From contig CAADRB010000031.1 in assembly GCA_900708905.1 (NCBI GenBank), positions 3,206,120 through 3,270,119 on the forward strand: DNA of 64,000 bases, in the 5' to 3' direction. This stretch comes from Hymenolepis diminuta. Lineage: Eukaryota > Platyhelminthes > Cestoda > Cyclophyllidea > Hymenolepididae. The first letter of the stretch is position 1; each line of letters starts with the position of its first letter. Shown in pieces: positions 26,301 through 37,670 of the stretch. The translations under genes were made by a program, and so were the position numbers. The notes beneath the pieces were generated by a model. It saw only the letters and a program-made list of their open reading frames with translations, ran no database searches and had not been told where the DNA came from.

Positions 26301-27820
26301 ACCTGATATGACCATCACAAAATTTATGACAACCGCAATCTTAACAAAGGGACAGAGAAAGTCCAAAAGATAACTGATTTGTACTAGCTGTGAATCTCAG
26401 CTTGTACCAATTTAGAGATCTCTAACCAGTTATTCCCTTCATTATTGTCAATTCTGTTGCTATCAGGCTGATTTGAATTGATTTTTGACATTCGGAATTA
26501 CGAAGAACCTTCACATTTGTAAACAGAAAATTTTACCCGTTCTCCAACCAAATAGAATTATCTCTGTGGTTTCCAGGTGCTCAGTGTCAAACCACACGAT
26601 AACTTCCCCTTGGGACACGGCGACTCAAGTATGCTTGATTTTCCATGTCGTCGAATGTATCTCGTTTGTCTATCTATCAGTTATAATTGGCAAAACATAC
26701 TAAGATAATGATTCTGTCAATACACTTTCTTTCTGGAGTCTTCCGAGTCTATATAGATCCCAATAATTTACACCCTCAAAAACTCAATACATGAAAATTT
26801 GTACAAAAAGAAGCGACTAGACCTTTTGATCAAGTAACCTCTAAAAGTGTTGATATTTTTGTGATCAAGATGGTCTGTTGTCACAATGTGCTGTCTGTTA
26901 AAGGTGTCTTGTAATGCTCAGACTGAAAACAGTGAAAGTTTGCACATTAAGTGTTATAATTCCGTGGGCCTTTTGGAATGGCCATTCAAATCTCTTATTG
27001 TACGACCATGAGCATTCATGTATACAATTTTTGAGTATACTTATAATATACGATGACAAACTTAATACAAATAAAATTAATGTAATATTGAGTCAAATAA
27101 TTATTTTAATTAATTATATGTTAAACACTTATAAATTAATTTATCCTGTGATTTAGCGACTTACTGTTTTAAGGTGTCCCCTTGTTTTCCTTTTTCCCAG
27201 ATCAAGTTGTAGGATCAGGTCATTTGCACTCACTCCTTTATGGACAGATTTTACCACAGCAAGGGGATAGATACAACATCCCCACCAATATACAATATCG
27301 ACCCCACCTTTTAAAGCCCAAATTCCCATCATAGAGCTTTATTGATTCGCTTCGTAACAGATCAAGAGGAGAGCCCACTTCAGCCAGTCAGCTTGATCTA
27401 TAGAGTGTGAAGAACTTGTCAAATTAATGTCACCGAACAAGGCAATTTTGAATTAAGGTCATCTGGCAGATTTCTGGTGTCTTACCGGATCACCCTATTA
27501 TTGTTACTTTTGAAGAATCACATTCGTCAGTAAACCTTATGTCACGCGTCTTCATGATTAAACATCAAGTCTGATCGAATCGATTTCAATAATATACCTT
27601 CTAATTATTAATAAAGGAAATATTTTCTTACAGAAATTATTGAAATAGATTCTGCAAAACTATTTTTATTTAAAGCAGATTAATTACCCCAAAATCTGAA
27701 AAACTACACTATCTTTCAACTTTTCTTCAGATCTCGATGAGATTTTCTTCAAATGTCTCTTGTAGATTAGCATCGATCTTGATCACAAGGACTGGAAATG
27801 CTATTCCGAAAAAGACGTTA
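23309..27820. other. Intergenic, no supported gene
   Basis: No recognisable gene. An 11-base C run lies at 26178-26188. Several short open stretches (for example 24432-24632 and 26914-27156) show no family resemblance. Confidence 0.5.
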
Positions 27821-27827
27821 TAAGATT

Positions 27828-27995
27828 TTTAGTGGTTACCATGCTCGATTGTCATGTTGGAGGTCACGGGTTCGATTCCCATTCGCTTGCAGTGAGAGGA
27901 ATGGCCAGCCGCACCAATTAAATTTCGAGAATTCGAGTTTCTCGCCACTGCGACGCTTTTAAAACTAGATTTGGAAATGGTTATTAGTATTGTCA
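27828..27995 (+). mobile_element. tRNA-derived SINE copy 1
   Basis: The family is about 230-250 bp: a tRNA-like head (GTGGTTA, then GAGGTCACGGGTTCGATTCC), a body with GAATGG..GGCCA, CTGGCTAATAAA and CAGAATTCGAGTTTCTCA, and a tail GGAATTATTATT. This copy has the best-kept internal promoter B box, GGGTTCGATTCCC at 27868-27880, and AGTGGTTACCATGCTCG at its start. Its 3' half is truncated. Confidence 0.65.
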
Positions 27996-28499
27996 TATTT
28001 GTAACAACGATCAAATAAAAACTGTTTTTGTGATAATAATAATCGGATTCACATGTTTGGCTAATTTGCCCTCATTTTTATAAAACATTGTCTGCAGTGT
28101 TAAAGTTATTTTTACAATGTTGGAGAAGTAGCAATATTTTACGTCGAGAAAGGTTTTCAGCACACAGACATAAGGATTGTTGACAATGAAAGTCCAGTAT
28201 GTTCAATTTTAACTAACCAGAAATTAAGATTTAAGCAAGGACAGAAATCAACTTCAAATGAACCCCAAAAAAAGGAACAATACGAGGCACATAACAATAT
28301 TTCACTAAAGAAAGCCATGACAGGAAATTAAAAAAATAAATATCGTTGTGGTTTCATTTTAACCAAAAAAATTATTTTTAGCTTATACAACTAATGATCA
28401 GTAGTTGTGGAAAAAATCAACAATTTTGCGTGGAATTAGGCATTAGATTTCACAGATTCTCTCCCACAAACTTCCCTATTGGCAACATTTGACTTAGAC

Positions 28500-28650
28500 T
28501 GGGAGAAGGTATCTTGGAATCGCTTTAACGAGAAACTCACACTCTTGGCCGTCCACATCGCTTAATGTGTACTGATGACCTCTAGCTTGGCATACATGCA
28601 CGTTGATCACCATGAATCAGCGCGCATTCACTTTATTATTGTGTCAGAAA
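28500..28650 (-). mobile_element. tRNA-derived SINE copy 2
   Basis: On the minus strand it reads GGTGATCAACGTGCATG, then CTAGAGGTCATCAGTAC, then GTGAGTTTCTCG, the order of the SINE head and body. The B box is degraded. Confidence 0.45.
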
Positions 28651-29091
28651 CTCTCATTCATTCGCACTACCAACGAATATTGATCATCGGAATGCGTGCC
28701 AATAGATTCTGAACCATTTCGATCGGCACATTAATGGTCATTCAGTAGAACCATTCGTAAGCTTAAATAACCACAATGAATCCTGTTTGACTGTGGTGAA
28801 GACTACAACTGAGTGCAAATTTTTTAGTCAGCATTTGCTCACTTAACAGAAGGGTAAAAAGGAACAGAGTGACAAATCCCTGAACAAAACTCCTGGTCGA
28901 CAAATTCTGAGCACAACTGTAAACACCCCATCGTGAGTAGTAATATTCTTTTTGCTTATGTGTGAAATAATACTTTAGCAGATTTTACCTTGCCTAATGA
29001 AATACAACTTGTGTTAAAACATATCCTATTTAATAAGATTAATGATACCAGTAATATAACTACTTTACGTTTTTGCCACAGCTACTATTGA

Positions 29092-29470
29092 CACCTGTTC
29101 ATCAGTTAGCAATTGGTGACCGCTACCGATATAAATAACCCTATCCTATGACCCAAACAAGTTTACCTATCATAGGCTTAGGTGCACATACAGCTGTGTT
29201 GACCATAAATCCCATATGTATGGGATCTAACCCATACATCTGAAAAGGCCAAGATCCAGATGTCCATAACGCCGCTAGTGCAGCTGTGGTCAGGGGTCAT
29301 TTAAGTCACCACCACCTTTCAACACGTGCATTTTAGCATCCACCATAGCAATAGCCAGGTGCAGTATTTTAACAGCTGTGTTCAGAGTTCTCCCCTAATC
29401 GCATGTAAAGCATATGAAACAAGTGTTAACCACAGATTGTCGGTCAGACCTTGTTGTCTACCTACAGCTG
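29092..29470. promoter_or_regulatory. Dense E-box cluster upstream of HLH gene 3
   Basis: Nine E-boxes in 379 bp: CACCTG 29092, CAGCTG 29191, CATCTG 29237, CAGATG 29257, CAGCTG 29281, CACGTG 29323, CAGGTG 29356, CAGCTG 29373 and CAGCTG 29465. The cluster is 0.9-1.3 kb before the gene 3 ATG, like block D before gene 2. An enhancer read by bHLH activators is a reasonable inference. Confidence 0.5.
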
Positions 29471-30195
29471 CGCAGTCGACAGTCGGATCAAATAACGGTC
29501 ACCGGACATTTACAATTTGTGAGTTTTTATGAAATGACCATTGGTAATATAAAACTAAGCTATTCAATCTTTCATTACTTTAGCATTGAAAGAAGGTTCT
29601 GGTAATTCCCGAAGTCAATCATTGAACAAATAGCTAATAACAAAATTACAGACAAATACAATCGCAGCTTGAGTCATGCAGGTCACCAAATTCCACAACC
29701 TACACCACAGCAAATGTAATATTCTTGTCCAAATCATAGCTTCAAACACAACCTTTTAATTCAATGGACTTAATCATTCGAAGTAAAATGAACTTTATAA
29801 TATTTTGAGGGAAACAAATAAATTGAATCCCTTGGTCATGGAAATCGACGTCTTATCTATTTATAGCCCAAAGGACTTCAGAGGTAAGCCCGAATATTCT
29901 AAAATATCCCAAAGAATGAAGAAAGTAATCGAAATGGAAGACCTGCAACTTAGTGCCAAAACTTTCGAATCTCACTTTCTCCTCCACTCGGTGAATATTA
30001 TATATCCGTTTATACACTGGAGCTTGACCATAATATACTAAACAAAATATTCACGCCGTGGAAATTCGGTGAGGACTAAGATGAACTTATATCTAAGGCC
30101 TAATCTTAATAACACCATCATCTTACAAGCGTGGAATACCTCCGATTTGAAGAGTTTGACAAAAACAATCCTCTCTGCGAATTAAACTTATCAAT

Positions 30196-30348
30196 CCAAT
30201 AGAAGAACCAATGAAACTCCTTTTCTCTTTAAAGGTGCCCAATCATAACTCGCTGCGAATTTTCATTGGTTCATGTTATAACCACACGCACATCTTCTCA
30301 GCCAATGAGAGCTGCATAAAGGTTATTGTGATTTTATTGGTGTATAAA
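30196..30348 (+). promoter_or_regulatory. Core promoter of HLH gene 3
   Basis: TATAAA at 30343-30348 lies about 46-51 bp before the ATG. Six CCAAT boxes in either orientation occur in 145 bp: 30196-30200, 30208-30212, 30239-30243, 30265-30269, 30302-30306 and 30336-30340. Such density suggests an NF-Y-like input; this is inference from the motif. Confidence 0.6.
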
Positions 30349-30393
30349 CAGGTAGCATCAACGTGAGTTTATGATACTCGATATTATTTCGTA

Positions 30394-30729
30394 ATGACTG
30401 CCGCTCATTGTACGTTCTTCGGTGAGTCGAATCCCGAGACTGTTCAATCGATGCAGGGATGCATGAGGAAGCTTAAGCTAATGGTTCCGAAACTTCGAGT
30501 ACAGAAAAGAGTGAAAGAACTCGAATTCATTCAACATGTTATTGAGTACATTCGTGACTTGGAATTAATCCTTTCTGAAGACGAATCCTACACACCGCAT
30601 TCTACTCAAATAAGTCCTATTGTGAGTATCCTTCAGTTATTTTATGCTTATCTGTTTCATGTGTTTTGTGGTTCATTATGTCATCTTTAATTTTAGAGTC
30701 CTCACTTGGACTCAACGTATAGACCCTGA
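30394..30729 (+). CDS. Id/emc-like HLH protein, gene 3 (two exons)
   Basis: Exon 1 is 30394-30621 (76 codons). The intron is 30622-30696 (GTGAGT donor, TTTTAATTTTAG acceptor, 75 bp), and exon 2 is 30697-30729 (10 codons, SPHLDSTYRP, TGA). The product is about 86 aa. The HLH is residues about 23-61: helix 1 CMRKLKLMVP, short loop, helix 2 ELEFIQHVIEYIRDLELIL. The IQHVIEYI core is that of Id and extramacrochaetae proteins. There is no basic region before helix 1, so it should sequester bHLH partners in the nucleus or cytoplasm without binding DNA (known for the family, inferred here). The reading frame is intact. It is the closest relative of the broken copy at 52.2-52.45 kb and its partner in the inverted duplication. 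Confidence 0.86.
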
Positions 30730-31084
30730 AGTCGCTAATTTCCGCCTACAAGTATTCATTATTGGATCTATGAGTCGCCTTCCTTCTGTTTTGTTACAAA
30801 AGATTTTATTTAAATACAATATATTTTGAATATATTTCATGCACTATTTATGCTATTTGGTTGCTATAGTCTAGTTGATGAAAGTAATCAGTTAGAGCTC
30901 ACCAGTTATGTAAGTTGGGAAGGGAGCTTCCAATATATAAATTGTTGGAGAGTGAAAATCGAGGAGTAATTGGTGTCTGCTATTGTGGTATTCGAGACGA
31001 AGACTGTAATGAGGAACTGAAAATTAAGGGGGCGGGTTTTCGGTAAGACAGACGTACGTTCATTTCCGTATGGCAAAGAGCTCA

Positions 31085-31250
31085 TCAGTGGTTAAGTCTA
31101 GCTAATGTAGAAGGTCTGCATTGGTTCCTTACCCATGAAGCTCCACTATCCCACTCTCTCTTCAGGATAAACGGATTTGGGAATTATTATCGGTGTACAA
31201 CCAGTGAGCAGAATGGCTAGCTGCACTGATTAAGTCTGGCTAATAAAAAA
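31085..31250 (+). mobile_element. tRNA-derived SINE copy 3, rearranged
   Basis: CATCAGTGGTTAA begins the head. GGGAATTATTAT (the usual tail word) appears before GTGAGCAGAATGGC and GTCTGGCTAATAAAAAAG, so this looks like two partial copies joined. An ambiguous base and a G run follow directly. Confidence 0.5.
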
Positions 31251-31253
31251 GAT

Positions 31254-31268
31254 GGGGANGGGGGGGGG
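31254..31268. repeat. Poly-G run with an ambiguous base
   Basis: A run of G interrupted by A and one N at 31259, at the 3' end of a SINE fragment. Base calls here are unreliable. Confidence 0.8.
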
Positions 31269-31513
31269 TGGCGAAATTAGCTTTATCAGAGAAACTTCAA
31301 AATGGGTGGGGAGAATGGGCTTGCGAGTTTTGTACCTTAAGCTTCATTGGATTATAAGATTAAGTTTTGGCATAACTTCCTTCATAGATGGAAGGTGTTA
31401 TATGTTGCAAATGGCTGAAGAAAATTCAGTCAACATTTCCTTATTCTGTTGAATTTGACTGACGTTGAAGGCGGTTCAAATTAGTTGATTGTTAGTGGTT
31501 AGGTTTAAGTGAC

Positions 31514-31670
31514 CACCTGCAAAAACGGTTCCAGTGTATTTCACTTCCTCCTCTAAACAGGTGTGGAATAATGTGTAGAAGGCTGAACAATCTGCAGGTG
31601 TGTAACGTTAAACACGACATGGGAAGACCGAATTTAAGCTATGTTCAAACATTTTGAAACTAACCACCTG
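31514..31670. promoter_or_regulatory. E-box cluster downstream of HLH gene 3
   Basis: CACCTG (31514-31519), CAGGTG (31558-31563), CAGGTG (31595-31600) and CACCTG (31665-31670) lie in 157 bp, all the same core. It starts 0.8 kb after the gene 3 stop, a position comparable to the module 0.65 kb after gene 1. Confidence 0.42.
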
Positions 31671-32164
31671 AAATATGATCCGTCTGAGCAATCGTGCCTG
31701 TACCAGCCGTAAACTGGTGAAGCAAGTTGGAAATGGATGAATGTGCTAATGCAGTAAATTAGTTCGTTCTTTGATAGAGCATCTGCCTTCGTCTGTTTTA
31801 AATAGATCTGTACATGTCATCCTCTTTATGAAATAATTTTATGTAAAACTCGAATTGGTCGTGCTAAGCTCAGTCGGAATGTAAAATTGAAACTTTGCTT
31901 ATAGATGTTAATAAGATGTAACTTAGGATGGTCCTAACTCGGCGATAGTTAACGTAATTGATCTTAGACGTATCCTGTATTGGGAATTACGGTAGAATAT
32001 AGATACGGGTTTATTTATAAATTAAGTAAAGCGAGAAACTCCCTATATTGATCGGAATAGTACGTAACTAATAAAATACTTTCATAATATACTAAGTCGG
32101 ATAAACGGTAATAAAATTTCGGTGGATTCATTATGGCCGCCTTCAAGCGTTTTCTTTGAACCCC

Positions 32165-32640
32165 ACAAGCCATATTAATAAATCAGTGAATCAGATAAAT
32201 CATCCCAAATGCCGTTCCCAAGCCATAAATTCCCAGATAATTATTACTGACTATCCCATAGTTGGGAGGTCGTTTTGAGTAAGGACAAGGAATAGATGAT
32301 TAAATATTTCCTCCTACTCAGGTACGGGTCTAGGAGAGGGGGTTTTATAAGTCTAGACGTCGCGGCCTCCCTTCTCTGCCGGGATTTAAACGGCAAACAA
32401 TAATTCAACCCTCAAACTCCTCAAAATGTCTACCACCTATGAGGACAAGTTCAAACCTGTCTGTTAAAACGGCATAGATGTTCAGCGCAGTTATGAGCGT
32501 TTAGGGCCATTTTCTATGTTCTTTTCGTAAAAAGTACCCTGAACTTGAGAAGCGGAGGAAGTTAGAATAGCTTCGGTGGGGTATTTCTCCCCTCCTCAAG
32601 TTAAATGAACTATGCTCTATACTCATTAATTATAGATCGT
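32165..32640 (+). repeat. Inverted-duplication block M, left copy
   Basis: Matches the reverse complement of about 50235-50735 over some 480 bp. The best part is CCTCAAACTCCTCAAAATGT followed by CTACCACCTA at 32409-32438, with one difference from the partner. A TATA-like TTTATAAG sits at 32344-32351 and an ATG at 32426, but the frame stops after 13 codons. The partner keeps a 69-codon frame. In another frame (32515 onward) about 41 codons align with the partner without gaps and end at the same TAA, with two internal stops here. It reads as a decayed copy of a short gene, or as conserved non-coding DNA. Confidence 0.65.
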
Positions 32641-33541
32641 CAATAAATCTGAGATAACTTGCACCTGTTTCTTAACGCTGACTCAAGCAAAGGCAATCGG
32701 TAATCGTTAAATACCCCTAATGAGGAATAATGACACCTGGAGACCATAAACATGTCTCTGGATTTAAAGTAGATTTCGAGGAATGTGGCTAGCCTTACTG
32801 ACTGGCAGAGTACAAAGTTTGAGGTTGCTAACCCTCTGATCTTGTAAACCTCGTAAATGTCCGTAAATCTGTCTACGGACTGACTGCTAACCCGCATATC
32901 TAGATGGATAAATAATCTCGTTATTTTACTCGACACCCCTTTCAATCAGTCCATTATTTGGAACGTAAGGTTTTGCTAATATTAAGGGAAACCGAGGACC
33001 ATTTGCTACCGACTATATGACAATCTTGCACATTAAATTTGGTGGGATCTAGAATAAATTAGAATCAGCATAAACAAATGCATGATGACACATTATCACT
33101 GCAATGCTCTAGATTGCCAGTCAGACGCTTTCCGTTTTTTCAATGTTAGACAGATTTAATCCGAGCGAAAACAATAAGGCAAATATTTGAGATTTTGAGA
33201 TCAGACGATGGTCCAGAATGAAAACAGAAGCTGCCAAAATTTTTTCCCATTTTCCCACATGTCTATTTAGGATTATTCGCCATGGCAAATAAATGATTTT
33301 TTTGTCTGGATAAAATGAGTGATTGGGGTGTGCTAAAATTGCTTAAACACGAACAAAAAATTTGAGTTTCATCATTTTTCTCCAATTGTTTAAGCTAATC
33401 TGTAGGTACAAATCAAACGTAAAATACCCCTAAGCACTATTTGAAAAGGGGGGCTATGGTTATGATACTGTTTGATGTTAAACGATAGTTTCTGAGGCTT
33501 TCCCAGCTGCATTCACTTAACAATATAATATGAATATTTAA
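32641..33541. other. Intergenic, no supported gene
   Basis: A minus-strand open stretch of 101 codons (32640-32945) overlaps the end of block M but has no recognisable family. TTCCCACA near 33256 fits a Su(H)-type site by sequence only. Confidence 0.4.
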
Positions 33542-33770
33542 GTGCGCCGGTGATGTAGCAATTAAAGTGCACGTCTGCTAAGTTGGAGATCACGAGATTG
33601 ATGCCCATCCAGTGATGAGTTGACCATCCCACCGGTTAACTCAGGGCAACAAAAGGGATGTTAGAATGCGAGTTTCCCATCAGAGCGCCTCCAGGATTCC
33701 TTCTCCCTATCCGCGTTAAGTTTTGGTAATGCTTCTCTTAATGGACTTGGAAAGTTTATATATCTTTGAC
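33542..33770 (+). mobile_element. tRNA-derived SINE copy 4
   Basis: Head GTGCGCCGGTGATGTAGCAA, then GTGCACGTCTGC, a degraded B box GAGATTGATGCCC (33594-33606), and body words TGACCATCCCACCGGTTAA and GCGAGTTTCCCATCAGAG. Nearly full length but lacking a clear tail. Confidence 0.65.
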
Positions 33771-34077
33771 ATCTGGTAAATAGTACATTTTTTTCCGGTA
33801 AATGTCACTTTGACCTCGCATGTTTTGGCAATTAGTATCATATCGTCTTTTATTAGAGAGTAGGTCAGTTAATGGCTGAACAACTTGGTGAATTAACCAC
33901 CTGTGCTTACTCGATCATTCATCTAGAAATATTCGTTCAGAAAAACAAATAAATTCCTAAATCGTTTACTGGAGAAGAACATTGTAGATTTATAAAATCA
34001 CTATTATTTTGAATTTTAGAAGACAAAACTGGAAAATTTTGTTCAATATGACAAGTTGTTAATTTCATTTTATTTGC

Positions 34078-34310
34078 ATATGGGCGCAGTGGTTAATGTC
34101 TACAAAATCAGGGGTAGAGAGTTCAATGTTCGCCAGTAAGCGGAGTCATCATCCACACTGTTTAAGTTTGAATAATAAAAAAGCTAGCAGAATTCGAATA
34201 CTTACCAGGGAAGCTCATTAATGCCACCTAACTCAAGATGAGCGTTGAAAATACTTACCTAAATAGGCTTGGGAATTGTTGTTGATAGTCTCTGACCCAG
34301 TAATCCATTT
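34078..34310 (+). mobile_element. tRNA-derived SINE copy 5
   Basis: Head ATGGGCGCAGTGGTTAATG, a degraded B box GAGTTCAATGTTCGCC, body AATAAAAAAGCTAGCAGAAT, and tail word GGCTTGGGAATTGTTGTTG. Full-length architecture. Confidence 0.65.
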
Positions 34311-35179
34311 GCTGAAAGAACTGTCCATTCTTACTCAATTATTTATAAAAAGCCGAATGTGTCTATAAAATTCAATAATTGATTGTTCGTTGTTAAAATG
34401 ATCGTCCATTTGAGCACAATGAGAAAACTGTCTTTTATTTTCTTATTAATTCCTTTTGCTTGTTATTCAAACAGAAAATTGATTTCCCCCGCGGAACTTA
34501 GAGATGTCAAACTAACTCTCCGCCCTCCACAGTAGGAGTATTCATGATTGTGTTCTTATTGATTAATTTCTGCTTAAAGCGTGAAATAAACCCCATAAGG
34601 TACTAGACTCGACATTCATGTTAATTTTGCGGCAATTTAAATAATAAAGTCTCAGTAAAACCACTCACAGGGCTAAATACCCCAAAACAGTTTGTTTTTA
34701 AGACTAAAATATTTCAAATACCCTCAGAGAACCGTATTGCAAATCTTATAGTGTGACCCACCGCCTGCGATGTACGCACTGAGTAAACACGCCTATGTTG
34801 CTATGGCACATGACATACCGTCATGAACACAGCATCCATTCCATGATTTAATAGGAAATGTATCCGCGAGATTCAGAAAAACCGCATTGTGGTTATACTT
34901 GGTCAGATTAGAACAGTTTAGCTGATTCTATTAGCAAAGATAACCTGGTACGATAGCGTTTAAAATTTTACGGATAGCACTAATTGAGTCCTTATAGTAG
35001 TGGATTGTTTTTAACCTAGAATATGCTATTCCTATGCACATATTGGTATGGCTACCCCATTATTAGATCATTCTAGACAGTTACATTTTGTACTTAGAAG
35101 TGTACAAGCCTCTCCTTATACCGGATAACCCTTATCTACCTATGCCAATTAGATAGGCATCAGAATCCGATCTTAAGAG

Positions 35180-35425
35180 CTTGGGCAATTCCGGAGGTAC
35201 TCTCCAAGCCCAAGCCCATTAGAAGTGTTCAATATCGCTTGACTAGGGCGGAGGGAAGACATTCTGGAGCTTCTCTTATCAGAAACTGGCATTCTACAGC
35301 CACTTATTGACCAGATATACCCAGGGCGGTCAGTCACTCATCACTAGATGGGCACTAATGACATTCATACCGTGACCTTTATCACGGCAGGCGTGCAGGT
35401 TGACCACTGTGCCACCGGCACCCAC
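35180..35425 (-). mobile_element. tRNA-derived SINE copy 6
   Basis: On the minus strand: GGTGCCGGTGGCACAGTGGT, then GCACGCCTGCC, GTCACGGTATGAATG, GAATGCCAGTTTCTGATAAG and AATGGGCTTGGGCTTGG. It is the reverse-strand counterpart of copies 4 and 5. Confidence 0.65.
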
Positions 35426-37255
35426 AGTTTCTACTGCCAATAACGAATTAGAATTAGTTTGGGAGATAATAAAATAGAAAATATTCTTCAGTGAGCTTCA
35501 TGAAGACTGACATTCCCACAGAAACTCTAAACTAAGATAAAATCAAACCTAGCATCCTTAAATATCTCAAACTATGAAGGATTTAATGAAAATGTGGTAA
35601 TTCAAGCCATTACCATACCTTTCATTTTCGATCAAATGGACTTAGCAAAAATTGGCGAAATTCTAGTTATTTCTTCTTTTCTTTGCAATTTGCATTAAAA
35701 AATTGAAACTGATGATCCGAGGATTTAAAGTGACATTTTCTTAGCATTAATAATAAACTAAAAATACTGTTCATTCACTCCCCTTTTATCGATTGATGTA
35801 GAGATGGACTTGCATATAATATCACATGAGTATAGATAGACTGAATCGGTATCATCTAACACGACTCTATGTTATGATTAAGTTAGCATTCCTTTTGTAA
35901 GACAATGACCCATTCAACCAAGTATGTTCATAGACTGGATCTAAGGCAAAACTTCCTTAGATCAAATTACAGGTGTTTTAACCATACTTGCGAGGCGTTT
36001 GAGACTGTTTAAAAAGAGCGAATCCCTACATGATAGACTTATGATTCTCAAAATAAGGGCTCTTGGCAAGACTGTGTCTGTGTGCGTTTTGGCATGCGTC
36101 GCCGACTTGGCCCTGTTTACGTTGCCAAATTTTAACAGACGGAAATCATAAAAACGTCAAAAAGTACAAATAGCTGGGGGTATTTAGAATAAAGGAAAAT
36201 GCGGACGTGTGGGGCTGAATCAAAGAAATCAATAGATGAATAAGGAACAGTGAGAACTGCTTCTGTCAACAATATAAGGAGACAGATTTTCAACCTCATA
36301 GGGCCGGAGTTTTAAGCTAAATTCGAAAAGAGAGAGAGGAGAGGAAATGAAGTAATTTGCTAAATCTGCGAAAGTATCTGTGTACGGGTGAGGCCATGGA
36401 AGTTAGTTAGAAGGACACACACTCGGTTCCTCTTTTGGCTAAGAATGCTTTTATCACTATTACTTCTAGGTTTTGCATTACTCGTAATCAGGCATACCGA
36501 TCCTAAGCAGTCTAATAGCAATATTCCTTATAAATTCATTAAAAGTTCTTGTGCCATAATTGAAAAAAAGTTGACAATTATACAATGAACGCATAGAAAA
36601 TATTATTTCACTATGGTTTCTAGTAATCACAGCCACCCTATTAAAGAAACGAATGGTATCTATGATGACTTCCATCCAAAAGTCTTCCTCAGTTCTAGGC
36701 AAATGAAATCAATAAGGAAAAACCAGGGGAGCATCCTAATTAATAATTCCTACGGAAAATTACTGTCTAATCTTTATCGGAACACGAAAATGGTACAGAA
36801 TAGCCCATCCTTGAACACTGGTCTAGTTCCACCGATCTTACCTTTTTCCTAATAAAAGAGAGCTTCAGTATCCAGTATATTTATCTATAGCGATTAATCA
36901 GTAGTTAAGGCAACATGCTTGTATTATTTATTTATTATTTTATTTATTTATCTATAATTTAGATTAAGGAAGTGAATAGCAAATATTGCAAACTTCTGCG
37001 TTATAAAACGAATTTTTTAAGTAACATACTTCTATATTATTCCGACGCAGAGATCATAAGAAATGCATTCAGATCAAATACGGGCTGATCAAACTCGTGC
37101 TAGATGCAAGTCTCTATGGCAGTGTTTCATGCAATGATACATCAAGCTTCATGGAATGAGTGTTTACAATCATCTTCTCTTCTAAATAAGCAAAATTTTA
37201 GATTTTCATCATCACTATACGATGTTTTATTTTGATTAATTAAAAAAAAATTCCC
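35426..37255. other. Intergenic, no supported gene
   Basis: No recognisable gene. Open stretches at 36388-36588 and 36613-36852 have no family resemblance. A TTTA-type microsatellite lies at about 36924-36953. Confidence 0.5.
36924..36953. repeat. TTTA/TTA microsatellite
   Basis: Imperfect run of TTAT/TTTA units, low complexity. Confidence 0.7.
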
Positions 37256-37259
37256 TTAT

Positions 37260-37565
37260 TGGGATACTGTGACGGTTATCACTCATGTGAATTATGGTTA
37301 AGATCGCAGTCAGTCATCGATCGGTAGTGGACATCTGCGAGACCCATCCATTTTTACGGGAGTGCAAGTGTTTGCCGAGGGGGAAGGGAAAGAAGTTGGA
37401 GTCACTCTTGTATTGAAATCCGATTGTTGGAATCCAGTATGGAGACATGTAATCTGATGACACTGTGGTTTGCGTCTAGTCCAGTGCACCGAACGCACCC
37501 TAAAAGTTGGTTTCCTCCTCTTTTTGCCTTATTAACCTGTACTCCTTTGGGGTTGTTAACTAAAT
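37260..37565 (-). repeat. Inverted-duplication block 1, left copy
   Basis: The reverse complement matches 47430-47740 at roughly 75-80% over the best 190 bp. Landmarks read on the minus strand are TTTAGGGTGCG, AGACGCAAACCACA, ACAATCGGATTTCAATAC and TCGCAGATGTCCACTACCGA, the last with one difference. It includes an E-box (CAGATG) and a Runt-type AACCACA. A minus-strand frame at 37310-37498 is only partly matched in the partner, so coding status is open. Confidence 0.75.
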
Positions 37566-37626
37566 AGCCAAAAGTTTAACCTAGTTAGAAAACCACGTTT
37601 GACTTAGCTCCCGATCCCTAACCATA

Positions 37627-37670
37627 CACCTGTATAAACAATTATAAACTATTGCAGCATAGACCAGGTG
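37627..37670. promoter_or_regulatory. Facing pair of E-boxes
   Basis: CACCTGTATAAAC (from 37627) and, 38 bases on, CAGGTGTGTGTTTA (37665-37670 for the E-box) form a loose inverted pair directly beside block 1. The regulatory role is inferred. Confidence 0.3.

Noticed and set aside
27828..27900. Possible tRNA gene
   Set aside because: The B box is perfect, but the sequence continues into a shared SINE body and the acceptor stem is not evident.
32500..32600. LEKRRKLE peptide in one frame of block M, reminiscent of a Hairy/E(spl) basic region
   Set aside because: Interrupted by a stop, not kept in the partner copy, and no HLH follows; treated as coincidence.
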